Below, in pieces: positions 8,067-14,847 of a stretch of 64,000 bases of DNA (the stretch's first letter is position 1; every line of letters begins with the position of its first letter). Made by a program: the position numbers and the translations under genes. A model generated the notes under the pieces. It did no database searches and had not been told where the DNA came from. It was given only the letters and a program-made list of their open reading frames with translations. Source of the stretch: Dactylosporangium sucinum (GTDB taxonomy: Bacteria; Actinomycetota; Actinomycetes; Mycobacteriales; Micromonosporaceae); assembly GCF_014647515.1 (NCBI RefSeq), contig NZ_BMPI01000006.1:72545-136544 (forward strand), in the 5' to 3' direction.

Positions 8067-8890
8067 TGCGCCGCCGGTTCCTGCCGTTCAGCCCGTGGCA
8101 CCTGCTGCTCATGCCGCTGGCGCTCATCTTCGTCCTGCCGCTCGTGCAGATGGTGCTGACCTCGTTCATGAGCGAGCGGGAGATCAACCGGTTCCCGCCG
8201 AAGTTCATCCCCAGCGGCGTGCACCTCGACGGCTACAAGGCGCTGTTCACCGAGTCGCACATCCTGCAGTGGTTCGGCAACACCGTCCTGGTCTCGGCGA
8301 TCTCGGTCGCGTCCCACCTGATCCTGTGCTCGGCCGCCGGCTACGGCTTCGCCCGCCTGCGCTTCGCCGGCCGGGGCGTCGCCTTCGTGGCCGTGCTCGC
8401 GACGGTGATGATCCCGATCCAGCTCCTGATGATTCCCACGTACCTCATGTTCGCCCGCCTCGGCATCGTCGACACTCTTGCGGCGGCGTTCGTGCCGTGG
8501 CTCGCGTCGGCCTTCGGCATCTTCCTGATGCGCCAGTTCTTCCTGACCCTGCCGGGCGAACTGGAGGAGGCGGCCCGCATCGACGGCGCGAGCGTCTGGC
8601 GCACGTTCGTGAGCATCGTGCTCCCCCTGGCCCGCCCGGCGCTGGCCACGCTGGCGGTGTTCACGCTGCTCTCCAGCTGGAACGACCTGCTGTGGCCGCT
8701 GGTGGCGATCAGCGACGACCGCCGCTTCACGCTGCAGGTGGGCCTGGCGACCTTCCAGGGCATGCGCCGCACCGAGTGGTCGCAGTTGATGGCGGGCAAT
8801 GTGGTCGCGACGGTACCGCTGATCGTGGCCTTCCTGGTCGCCCAGAAGCGCTTCATCGCGACGATGACGTTCAGCGGACTGAAAGGATGA
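8066..8890 (+). CDS. Sugar ABC transporter permease (MalG/UgpE type)
   Basis: A 274-residue permease with six predicted transmembrane segments. The cytoplasmic coupling loop EEAARIDGASVWRTFVSIVL is a clear match to the EAA motif of carbohydrate permeases. It starts in a TGATG overlap with the first permease and ends inside the convergent PfkB gene, sharing 20 bp of 3' coding sequence. It pairs with the upstream permease to form the membrane channel. The family call is firm; the substrate is not known. Confidence 0.92.
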   Translation: MRRRFLPFSPWHLLLMPLALIFVLPLVQMVLTSFMSEREINRFPPKFIPSGVHLDGYKALFTESHILQWFGNTVLVSAISVASHLILCSAAGYGFARLRFAGRGVAFVAVLATVMIPIQLLMIPTYLMFARLGIVDTLAAAFVPWLASAFGIFLMRQFFLTLPGELEEAARIDGASVWRTFVSIVLPLARPALATLAVFTLLSSWNDLLWPLVAISDDRRFTLQVGLATFQGMRRTEWSQLMAGNVVATVPLIVAFLVAQKRFIATMTFSGLKG

Positions 8891-10067
8891 CCTCCTCGAC
8901 GGTGGCCTGCGCGGCCGTACCCCCGGCCGCCCTGGTGCTCAACGACCCCGCCGCCACGGCCCACGCCACGGCGGTCGCCAGGTCGGTCCCGCCCCAGCTC
9001 CCCGCGCCGCTTCCGCCGGCAACGCCGCTCCCATTCCCACCACTCCAGCTCGGACCGGCACCGCTCCCACCGGCAGCACCCACCGCAGCCACCTCGGCTG
9101 CGGCTGCCTCGGCTGCGGCTGCCTCGGCTGCGGCTGCCTCGGCCGCGCCCACTCCGGCGGGGCCCACTCCGGCGGGGCCCACTCCGGCGGGGCCGCGGAG
9201 GCGGGCGGCCAGGAAGCCCGCGTTGAAGCTGTCCCCCGCGCCGGTCGTGTCCACCACGTCGACGGCGAGCCCGGGCGCCGCGCACTCGCCGCCCGGCCAC
9301 CAGGCGCGGCCACCGCGGGCGCCGTCCTTCAGCACCACCGTCGTGCCGCCGGCCACCAGCCGCGCGGCCGCCTGCTCGACCGAGTCGCCGCCCACCGCGA
9401 GCGGTTCCGTCGTGGACAACCGGTCGCCGGACGCCACCGTGAGCGGTCCGGTCGTGGACAACCGGTCGCCGGACGCCACCGCGAGCAGCTCGGCCGTGTT
9501 CGGCAGGAAGACGTCCGTGTGGGCGAGCACCGGCACCACCCGGTCCCAGCGGCCGTCCGGGTCCCAGTTCGTGTCCAGCGACGTCGTCAACCCGAGCGCG
9601 TGGGCCCGCTCGAACACGCCGGCCAGCCCCGCGAGCAGCGCCGGCTGCAGGAACACCGACGCCGCGTGCACGTGCCGGGCCGAGGCGAGCAGCTCGTCGG
9701 TCACGTCGGCCGGCCGCAGCGCGGGAATGGTGCCCGGCAGCGTCAGGATCGACCGGTCGTCCGGCGCGGACAGGATCACGCTGAGGCCGGTGGGCGTCTC
9801 GGTCGGCGCGGGCTGGAGCACCTCGACGCCCCGCTCGGCCAGCCGTTCGCGCACGAACGCGCCGAAGATGTCGGGGCCGGTGACGGTGAGCAGCGCCGTG
9901 CGCAGCCCGAGCCGCGCGCACCCCGCTGCCGTGATCGCGGCCGAGCCGCCGAGCACGAGGTCGGCGGCGGAGAGCAGCTGCTCCTCCTGCCCGAACCGCG
10001 GCCGCACGTCGCCCCGCAGGACCAGGTCCGGATTGGCGTCCCCGACCACCAGCACGTCGAACCGCAC
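8871..10067 (-). CDS. PfkB-family carbohydrate kinase with repeat-rich insertion
   Basis: A 398-residue ribokinase/PfkB-superfamily kinase, longer than the usual 290-330. The N-terminus has VVGDANPDLVLRGDV and GGSAAITAAGCARLG; the C-terminal catalytic motif is DTTGAGDSFNAGF, with the general base Asp. After that motif a low-complexity insert of about 65 residues (GPAGV x3, then EAAAA units, then a Gly/Ser stretch) precedes the final helix. A second duplication repeats a 14-residue segment around GDRLSTT. GTG 10067 is chosen over an upstream ATG because GGAGG lies 6 nt away. It is divergent from the next kinase across a DeoR-type site. It may phosphorylate the imported sugar before the SIS step. 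Confidence 0.88.
   Translation of the reverse strand: MRFDVLVVGDANPDLVLRGDVRPRFGQEEQLLSAADLVLGGSAAITAAGCARLGLRTALLTVTGPDIFGAFVRERLAERGVEVLQPAPTETPTGLSVILSAPDDRSILTLPGTIPALRPADVTDELLASARHVHAASVFLQPALLAGLAGVFERAHALGLTTSLDTNWDPDGRWDRVVPVLAHTDVFLPNTAELLAVASGDRLSTTGPLTVASGDRLSTTEPLAVGGDSVEQAAARLVAGGTTVVLKDGARGGRAWWPGGECAAPGLAVDVVDTTGAGDSFNAGFLAARLRGPAGVGPAGVGPAGVGAAEAAAAEAAAAEAAAAEVAAVGAAGGSGAGPSWSGGNGSGVAGGSGAGSWGGTDLATAVAWAVAAGSLSTRAAGGTAAQATVEEVILSVR
9080..9195. repeat. In-frame 15-bp tandem repeats inside the PfkB gene
   Basis: On the plus strand, TCGGCTGCGGCTGCC occurs about three times (around 9098-9145), immediately followed by CCCACTCCGGCGGGG three times (9148-9192). On the coding strand they give EAAAA and GPAGV pentapeptides. 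All units are 15 bp, so the reading frame is kept. They lie just after the catalytic GAGD motif. Confidence 0.9.
9408..9492. repeat. 42-bp direct duplication inside the PfkB gene
   Basis: The stretch containing GTCGTGGACAACCGGTCGCC is present twice with a 42-bp period. It duplicates 14 residues (GDRLSTTGPLTVAS) in frame. The two copies are nearly identical, which suggests a recent slip or recombination event. Confidence 0.88.
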
Positions 10068-10113
10068 GTCTCGCCTCCAGCGCATCACCTGTGCCGCATC
10101 GACACCGATCCAG

Positions 10114-10180
10114 TGCTCGTTCGGACAGTATCAGCAGTCGCTTTGCGTTCGTAAGAGCGCCAGACGCGCAGAAACGAGCA
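10114..10180. promoter_or_regulatory. Divergent kinase promoter with inverted DeoR-type motifs
   Basis: Between the divergent kinases, TGCTCGTT (10114-10121) and AACGAGCA (10173-10180) form a perfect 8-bp inverted pair about 50 bp apart, one copy facing each gene. The right-hand copy extends to AAACGAGCA and ends 7 bp before the GTG start of the plus-strand kinase. A TGCGTTCGTAA element lies between. The arrangement suits a looping or two-site repressor controlling both kinases. Confidence 0.6.
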
Positions 10181-10187
10181 CTCGGCC

Positions 10188-11321
10188 GTGATCCTGACCG
10201 TGACGCTGAATCCCGCGCTCGACCTGACGTACACGGTCGACGCGCTCGTCCCGCACGCCACCAACCGGGTGCGGACGGTCGCCGAGCGACCCGGCGGCAA
10301 GGGGCTCAACGTGGCCGGCGTGCTGCACGCCCTCGGCGAGCCGGTGCTCGCCACCGGCCTGCTCGGCGGCCCGACCGGCGCGCACATCCAGGGGCTCGTC
10401 GACTTCCCCGCCGCGTTCGTACCGATCGCCGGCGACAGCCGCCGCACGGTGACGATCGTCGACGCCGCCGACGCGACCGGCCTGTGGGAGCCCGGCCCCA
10501 CCGTCACCGGCCCGGAGTGGGCCGCGTTCCTCGACCACTTCGCGGCACTGCTGCCCGCGGCGGATGCGGTGGTACTGAGCGGATCGCTCCCCAAGGGCCT
10601 CCCGCCCGACGCCTACGCCGTGCTGATCCGCGCCGCCCGCGAGCAGGGCGTGCCAACGGTGCTCGACACCAGCGGCGAGCCCCTGCACCACGGCGTCGGC
10701 GCCGCGCCCGACGTCGTGAAGCCCAACGAACACGAACTGGCCGCCCTCGGCCGGCGCCCCGTCGACGTCATCGCGGCCGGAGTGCGCGCGGTCGTCGTCT
10801 CGCTCGGCCATCGCGGGCTGCACGCGCACACCGCCGACGGCGTCTGGCGCGTGCCACCGCCCGCCGTCGTCACCGGCAACCCCACCGGCGCCGGGGACGC
10901 CTGCGTCGCCGCCCTCGCCCGCGGCCTCCGCAACGGCCTCGCCAAGGACGGCCCCACCACCTACGACCGACCCGAAGACAACCGCGCAGAACATAACCGC
11001 GCAGAACACAACCGCACAGAGGACAGTCGCGCAGAACACAACCACGCAAAAGACAACCACGCAGAAGACGGCCGCACAGATGGCAATCGCGCAGAAGACG
11101 GCCGAGCAGAACACAACCGCGCACAAGACGGCCGAGCCGAAGACCGCCCCGCCCGAGGCCGCCACACCGGCGCAGCCTGGGCCGACGTCCTCGCCGACGC
11201 CGCCGCCCTCGCCGCGGCCGCCGTCGTCGCGCCGGTGGCCGGCGAGATCGACCTCATGCAGTACCAAACCTTCCGCAGAACCATGCAAGGAGTGCAGCCA
11301 GATGTTCAGCCCCACCGGTGA
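10188..11321 (+). CDS. 1-phosphofructokinase/tagatose-6-phosphate kinase-type hexose kinase with pentapeptide insert
   Basis: A 377-residue LacC/FruK-type kinase, longer than the usual 305-320. Family motifs: MILTVTLNPALDLTY at the N-terminus, RPGGKGLNVA, VLSGSLPKGLP, VVKPNEHEL, and the catalytic NPTGAGDACVA with its Asp base. After the GAGD helix there are 11 tandem pentapeptides (consensus N/G-R-A-E-D/H) before the last helix, which accounts for the extra length. GTG 10188 follows a candidate operator; no good Shine-Dalgarno is present. It overlaps the aldolase start by 20 nt. In context it would phosphorylate tagatose-6-P or fructose-1-P to the bisphosphate cleaved by the aldolase. Choosing between these is inference. 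Confidence 0.88.
   Translation: MILTVTLNPALDLTYTVDALVPHATNRVRTVAERPGGKGLNVAGVLHALGEPVLATGLLGGPTGAHIQGLVDFPAAFVPIAGDSRRTVTIVDAADATGLWEPGPTVTGPEWAAFLDHFAALLPAADAVVLSGSLPKGLPPDAYAVLIRAAREQGVPTVLDTSGEPLHHGVGAAPDVVKPNEHELAALGRRPVDVIAAGVRAVVVSLGHRGLHAHTADGVWRVPPPAVVTGNPTGAGDACVAALARGLRNGLAKDGPTTYDRPEDNRAEHNRAEHNRTEDSRAEHNHAKDNHAEDGRTDGNRAEDGRAEHNRAQDGRAEDRPARGRHTGAAWADVLADAAALAAAAVVAPVAGEIDLMQYQTFRRTMQGVQPDVQPHR
10980..11144 (+). repeat. Eleven 15-bp in-frame repeats inside the kinase gene
   Basis: Eleven consecutive 15-bp units resembling AACCGCGCAGAACAC run without spacers. They encode NRAEH, NRAEH, NRTED, SRAEH, NHAKD, NHAED, GRTDG, NRAED, GRAEH, NRAQD, GRAED. Divergence between units falls mostly at a few codon positions. 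The array is hydrophilic, mixed-charge and poorer in G+C than its surroundings. Confidence 0.93.
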
Positions 11322-12135
11322 GATCGTGGCCGACGCGCAGCGCCGGGGCGTCGGCGTCGGCGCGTTCAACGTCATCACCGTCGAGCACGCCGAGGCCATC
11401 GTGACCGGCGCGGAGGCCGCCGGCGTCGCGGTGATCCTGCAGATCAGCGAGAACGCCGTGCGGTTCCACGACGGGCGCCTGGCCCCGATCGCGGCCGCCG
11501 CGCGCTGCGTCGCCGAGCTGTCGTCGGTGCCGGTGGGCCTGCACCTCGACCACGTCGAGAGCGACGAGCTGTTCGACCAGGCGGCGGCCAACGGGTTCGG
11601 CTCGGCGATGTACGACGCCTCCAAACGAGACTACGAAGGCAACGTCGCCGCTACCGCTGCGGCGGCGCAAAGGGGGCACGCGCAGGGGCTGTGGATCGAG
11701 AGCGAGCTGGGCGAGGTCGGCGGCAAGGACGGTGCGCACGCGCCCGGGGTGCGGACCGATCCCGGCGAGGCGGCGGCGTACGTCGCCGCGACCGGCGTCG
11801 ACGCGCTCGCCGTCGCCGTCGGCTCCTCGCACGCGATGACGACCCGCGACGCGCGGCTCGACCACGCGCTGATCGAGCAGCTGCGCGAGGCGACCCCGGT
11901 GCCGCTGGTGCTGCACGGGTCGTCCGGGGTCGGCGACGACGACCTGCGCAAGGCGGTCGCCGCCGGGATCGTGAAGATCAATATCGGCACCGCGCTCAAC
12001 ATCGCGTTCACCGGCGCGATCCGGCGGGAGCTGGCCGTGCAGACGTCGGTCGATCCCCGCAGGTACCTCCGGCCGGCCCGCGACGAGATGGCCGCCACGG
12101 TGACGCGGGCACTGCGCGTCGTGACCCTCCTTTAG
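11302..12135 (+). CDS. Class II aldolase, tagatose/fructose-1,6-bisphosphate type (GatY/KbaY-like)
   Basis: A 277-residue zinc-dependent aldolase that would split a ketose bisphosphate into dihydroxyacetone phosphate and glyceraldehyde-3-phosphate. The catalytic Asp83 and zinc-ligand His84 sit in GLHLDHV, equivalent to E. coli GatY positions. Further zinc and phosphate features are GSSHAM, LHGSSGV and KINIGTALN. Length matches GatY/KbaY (about 285) rather than larger FbaA. ATG 11302 lies within the kinase 3' end (20-nt overlap) with AGGAG upstream, so the two are coupled. With the SIS isomerase and LacC-like kinase it forms a plausible tagatose-6-phosphate branch. Confidence 0.9.
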   Translation: MFSPTGEIVADAQRRGVGVGAFNVITVEHAEAIVTGAEAAGVAVILQISENAVRFHDGRLAPIAAAARCVAELSSVPVGLHLDHVESDELFDQAAANGFGSAMYDASKRDYEGNVAATAAAAQRGHAQGLWIESELGEVGGKDGAHAPGVRTDPGEAAAYVAATGVDALAVAVGSSHAMTTRDARLDHALIEQLREATPVPLVLHGSSGVGDDDLRKAVAAGIVKINIGTALNIAFTGAIRRELAVQTSVDPRRYLRPARDEMAATVTRALRVVTLL

Positions 12136-12176
12136 ACCACCTTTACGTTCCACTTAGATCTCCCGGGAACGCTTGA

Positions 12177-12188
12177 GAGAGCGCTCTC
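12177..12188. promoter_or_regulatory. LacI-type palindromic operator
   Basis: GAGAGCGCTCTC is a perfect 12-bp palindrome, 60 bp before the ATG of the CBM6/DUF1996 gene. It shares the AGCGCT centre with the stronger CebR-type box at 38036-38049. LacI-family operators typically have such CG-centred palindromes. The regulator is not identified. Confidence 0.55.
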
Positions 12189-12247
12189 CAGGTGCGTACG
12201 GTCGGCGACGCCACCAACCGGAGTGCCTCCTGGAGGGCCGTCCCACC

Positions 12248-13705
12248 ATGCACGATCCGACCCCGAAGAAGTCGCGGCGCCGCGCCTTGCTGGCCCTGCT
12301 CACGGTGCCCGTCGCCGGCGCAGTCGCCACCACCGTCATCATCAGCACGACCGCCGGCGCCGAGCAGAGCGACACCGCCGGCGTCGTCCAGGCCGAGGCC
12401 TGGAGCGCGCAGAACGGCGCCCGCACCGAGAACACCGGCGACACCGGCGGCGGCAAGAACGTCGGCTGGCTCGCCAACGGCGACTGGATGCGGTACGACG
12501 GCATCGATCTCGGCACGTCCGGCCCCCTCACCGCCAGCGTGCGCGTCGCCGCGGCCAGCCGGGCGGGCGGCACGATCGAGCTGCGCGCCGGCTCGCAGGC
12601 GGGCGAGCTGCTCGCCACGTACGACGTCGGCTACACCGGCGGCTGGCAGACCTGGGTCACCAGGACCGCGGTCAGCACCACGCAGCTGACCGGCAAGCAG
12701 ACCGTGTTCCTGCTGCTCAAGAGCGGCCAGTCGAGCGACTTCATCAACGTCAACTGGTTGCAGTTCAAGCGCACGCCGACCGCGACCGTGCCGGGTTCAC
12801 CGACGGCCGCCCCCTCCACGAAGCCGCCGACGAGCGCCCCACCGCCGCCGAGCACCGGCTGGCCGACCGTGGACCCGGCCAAGCAGGCCGCCGACATCGC
12901 GGCCTTCTTCGCCCGCAAGCCGAGGCCGATCACCAACAACCCGGTGAAGGTGCCGGAGTTCAACGCCCAGTGCACGATCAGCCACCACGCCAGCGACGAC
13001 CCGATCGTCTTCCCGGGCCTGGCCGGCGCCTCGCACAACCACACCTTCTTCGGCAACAAGACGACCAGCGCGGCCTCGACGACCGAGTCGCTCTTCGGCG
13101 CGGCGACCAGCTGCAAGCCGAAGGAGGACCATTCGGCGTACTGGGTCCCCACGCTGTACCAGAACGGCAGCGTCGTCGACCCGAAGGCCGTGACCGTCTA
13201 CTACGGTTCGCGGTTGAAGGACCCGAGCAAGACCCAGCCGTTCCCGCTCGGGCTGCGCATGATCACGGGTGACGCCAAGGTGCAGACCGACACCCCGGAC
13301 AAGCAGGGCAACCACTTCTGGTGCGCCGGCATCGGCGGCGAGGTCGGCCGCACCGCCAACGGCGAGTACCCGGTCTGCGCGAAGACCGCCGAGCTCGTCC
13401 GGCAGGTCACCTTCCCGGACTGCTGGGACGGCGTGCACCTGGACAGCCCGGACCACAAGGCGCACATGGCCTGGGGCGACCACACGGGCGCCTGCCCGAA
13501 GACGCACCCGGTGCCGATCCCGTCGGTGTCGTTCGTGATCGCCTACCCGCTGAACACGAACACGGAGGGCATCTCGCTCGCCTCCGGCACCGGCTACTCG
13601 ATGCACGCGGACTTCTGGAACGCGTGGGAGCCCGAGGCGCTCGCCCAGCGGGTCCGGGACTGCCTGGACCAGGGGTACAAGTGCAACTCGGCCGGCAACT
13701 TCTAG
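12248..13705 (+). CDS. Secreted CBM6-like / DUF1996 protein
   Basis: A 485-residue exported protein. A basic N-terminus and hydrophobic stretch (about 10-38) form a signal peptide. Residues about 45-175 (VQAEAWSAQNG...GGWQTW...VNWLQFKR) look like a family 6 carbohydrate-binding module. A Pro/Thr/Ser linker follows (about 180-210). The rest (about 225-485) matches DUF1996, with HHASDDPIVFPG, SHNHTFFGN and CWDGVHLDSPDHKAHM. DUF1996 proteins are common in cellulolytic actinomycetes and fungi; their activity is not firmly established. A LacI-type palindrome upstream and the binding module suggest a role in polysaccharide use. GGAGG lies 11 nt before the ATG. Confidence 0.88.
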   Translation: MHDPTPKKSRRRALLALLTVPVAGAVATTVIISTTAGAEQSDTAGVVQAEAWSAQNGARTENTGDTGGGKNVGWLANGDWMRYDGIDLGTSGPLTASVRVAAASRAGGTIELRAGSQAGELLATYDVGYTGGWQTWVTRTAVSTTQLTGKQTVFLLLKSGQSSDFINVNWLQFKRTPTATVPGSPTAAPSTKPPTSAPPPPSTGWPTVDPAKQAADIAAFFARKPRPITNNPVKVPEFNAQCTISHHASDDPIVFPGLAGASHNHTFFGNKTTSAASTTESLFGAATSCKPKEDHSAYWVPTLYQNGSVVDPKAVTVYYGSRLKDPSKTQPFPLGLRMITGDAKVQTDTPDKQGNHFWCAGIGGEVGRTANGEYPVCAKTAELVRQVTFPDCWDGVHLDSPDHKAHMAWGDHTGACPKTHPVPIPSVSFVIAYPLNTNTEGISLASGTGYSMHADFWNAWEPEALAQRVRDCLDQGYKCNSAGNF

Positions 13706-13721
13706 AACCCTGAGCAGGGAG

Positions 13722-13748
13722 GGCCACCCGCCGCCACGGGTGGCCTTT
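13722..13748 (+). terminator. Rho-independent-like terminator
   Basis: Arms GGCCACCCG (13722-13730) and CGGGTGGCC (13737-13745) are perfect inverted repeats with a 6-nt loop and are followed by TTT. The hairpin lies 17 bp after the DUF1996 stop codon and should end that transcript. Confidence 0.8.
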
Positions 13749-13797
13749 CCCGTTAGCTGCAACGTCAGACCACCCTGAGGTTTGGCACAGTGAAGGC

Positions 13798-14154
13798 ATG
13801 GCGGTCCGCTGCGTCATCGTCGACGACTCCGAACGCTTCCGGGCCAGCGCGCGTCGCCTCCTGACCACGCAGGGCATGGCGGTGGTGGCCGATGCTGCGG
13901 ACAGCCGCCAGGCACTGCGCGCGATCGACGAGCACGATCCGGACGTCGTCCTGGTGGACGTCGGCCTCGGCGCCGAGAGCGGCCTCGATCTGGCCGCCCA
14001 GATCGCTCCGCGCCCGGTGATCGTGGTGTCCAGCCTCGCCCCGGACGACGTCGAGGAGCTCGTCGGCCGGACGGGCGCGCTCGGCTTCGTGTCGAAGAGC
14101 CAGCTGTCGGCGCTCACGATCACATCGTTGTTGAGGCGGCTTCCAGAAACGTGA
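13798..14154 (+). CDS. Stand-alone response-regulator receiver domain
   Basis: A 118-residue protein consisting only of a CheY-like receiver. The acidic pair is in VIVDDS (Asp9-Asp10), the phosphoacceptor is Asp54 in VLVDVG, and the conserved Ser/Lys positions are in VVSSL and FVSK (Lys100). No output domain follows. Its 3' end overlaps the convergent LuxR-type regulator by 35 bp, and a histidine kinase is encoded nearby. It could be a phosphate sink or adaptor for that pair; this is inference from proximity. The key residues look intact. Confidence 0.87.
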   Translation: MAVRCVIVDDSERFRASARRLLTTQGMAVVADAADSRQALRAIDEHDPDVVLVDVGLGAESGLDLAAQIAPRPVIVVSSLAPDDVEELVGRTGALGFVSKSQLSALTITSLLRRLPET

Positions 14155-14806
14155 GGACCGCGAGGACCCGCCGGTGCGTGTCGTCGGTCTCCGGCAGGTC
14201 GAGCTTGGTCAGGATCGACCGGACGTGTTTCTCGACCGTACCCTCGGTGACCCACAGCTCCTTGGCGACGCCCGCGTTCGACCGCCCCTCGGCCATGAGC
14301 GCCAGCACCTCGCGCTCGCGGGGGCTCAGCACGTCGAGCGGGTCGCGCCGGCGGTGCGCGGCGACGAGCTCCTGCACCACGGCCGGGTCCACCACCGTGC
14401 CGCCGTCGTGCACCCGGTGCAGCGTCTCCAGGAACTCCTCGACGTCGGTGACGCGGGTCTTGAGCAGGTAGCCGATGCGCTCGCCGCTGGCGAGCAGCTC
14501 GATGGCGTGCTCCACCTCCACGAACGCGGAGAGGACGAGCAGCGCGACGCTCGGGAACCGCACCCGGATCTCGCGGGCCGCTGCAAGGCCCTCGGTGGTG
14601 TGCGTCGGCGGCATGCGGATGTCGACGATCGCCAGGTCGGGCGAGGTCTTCTCGACCAGCTCGAGCAGGTGGTTGCCGTCATCGGCCAGGCCGACCACGC
14701 TGAAGCCGTGCCGGTCCAGCAGGCTGGCCAGCCCTTCCCTCAGCAGGACGTCGTCGTCGGCGATCACCACCCGGAGCTGGAGCGCCGCACTACCCTCGAA
14801 TGCCAT
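14120..14806 (-). CDS. NarL/LuxR-family response regulator
   Basis: About 228 residues: a receiver (VVIADDDVLLREG, phosphoacceptor Asp62 in AIVDIRMPP, Lys in YLLKTRV) and a C-terminal LuxR HTH (LSPREREVLALMAEGRSNAG, then VTEGTVEKHVRSILTKL). ATG 14806 is chosen because it puts the receiver at the usual distance from the N-terminus; ATG 14818 or 14842 are alternatives, the latter only 5 bp from the divergent kinase. The divergent kinase has a HisKA_3 dimerisation domain, the partner type for NarL regulators, so the two probably form a cognate system. The stimulus is unknown. Confidence 0.9.
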   Translation of the reverse strand: MAFEGSAALQLRVVIADDDVLLREGLASLLDRHGFSVVGLADDGNHLLELVEKTSPDLAIVDIRMPPTHTTEGLAAAREIRVRFPSVALLVLSAFVEVEHAIELLASGERIGYLLKTRVTDVEEFLETLHRVHDGGTVVDPAVVQELVAAHRRRDPLDVLSPREREVLALMAEGRSNAGVAKELWVTEGTVEKHVRSILTKLDLPETDDTHRRVLAVLTFLEAASTTM

Positions 14807-14847
14807 CAAATCCAACATATCCCCGCAATGCTGGGTAGACATCCTTC

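Noticed and set aside
10980..11144. Possible CRISPR array
   Set aside because: The 15-bp units are directly adjacent, without spacers, and stay in frame with the kinase; no cas gene is present.
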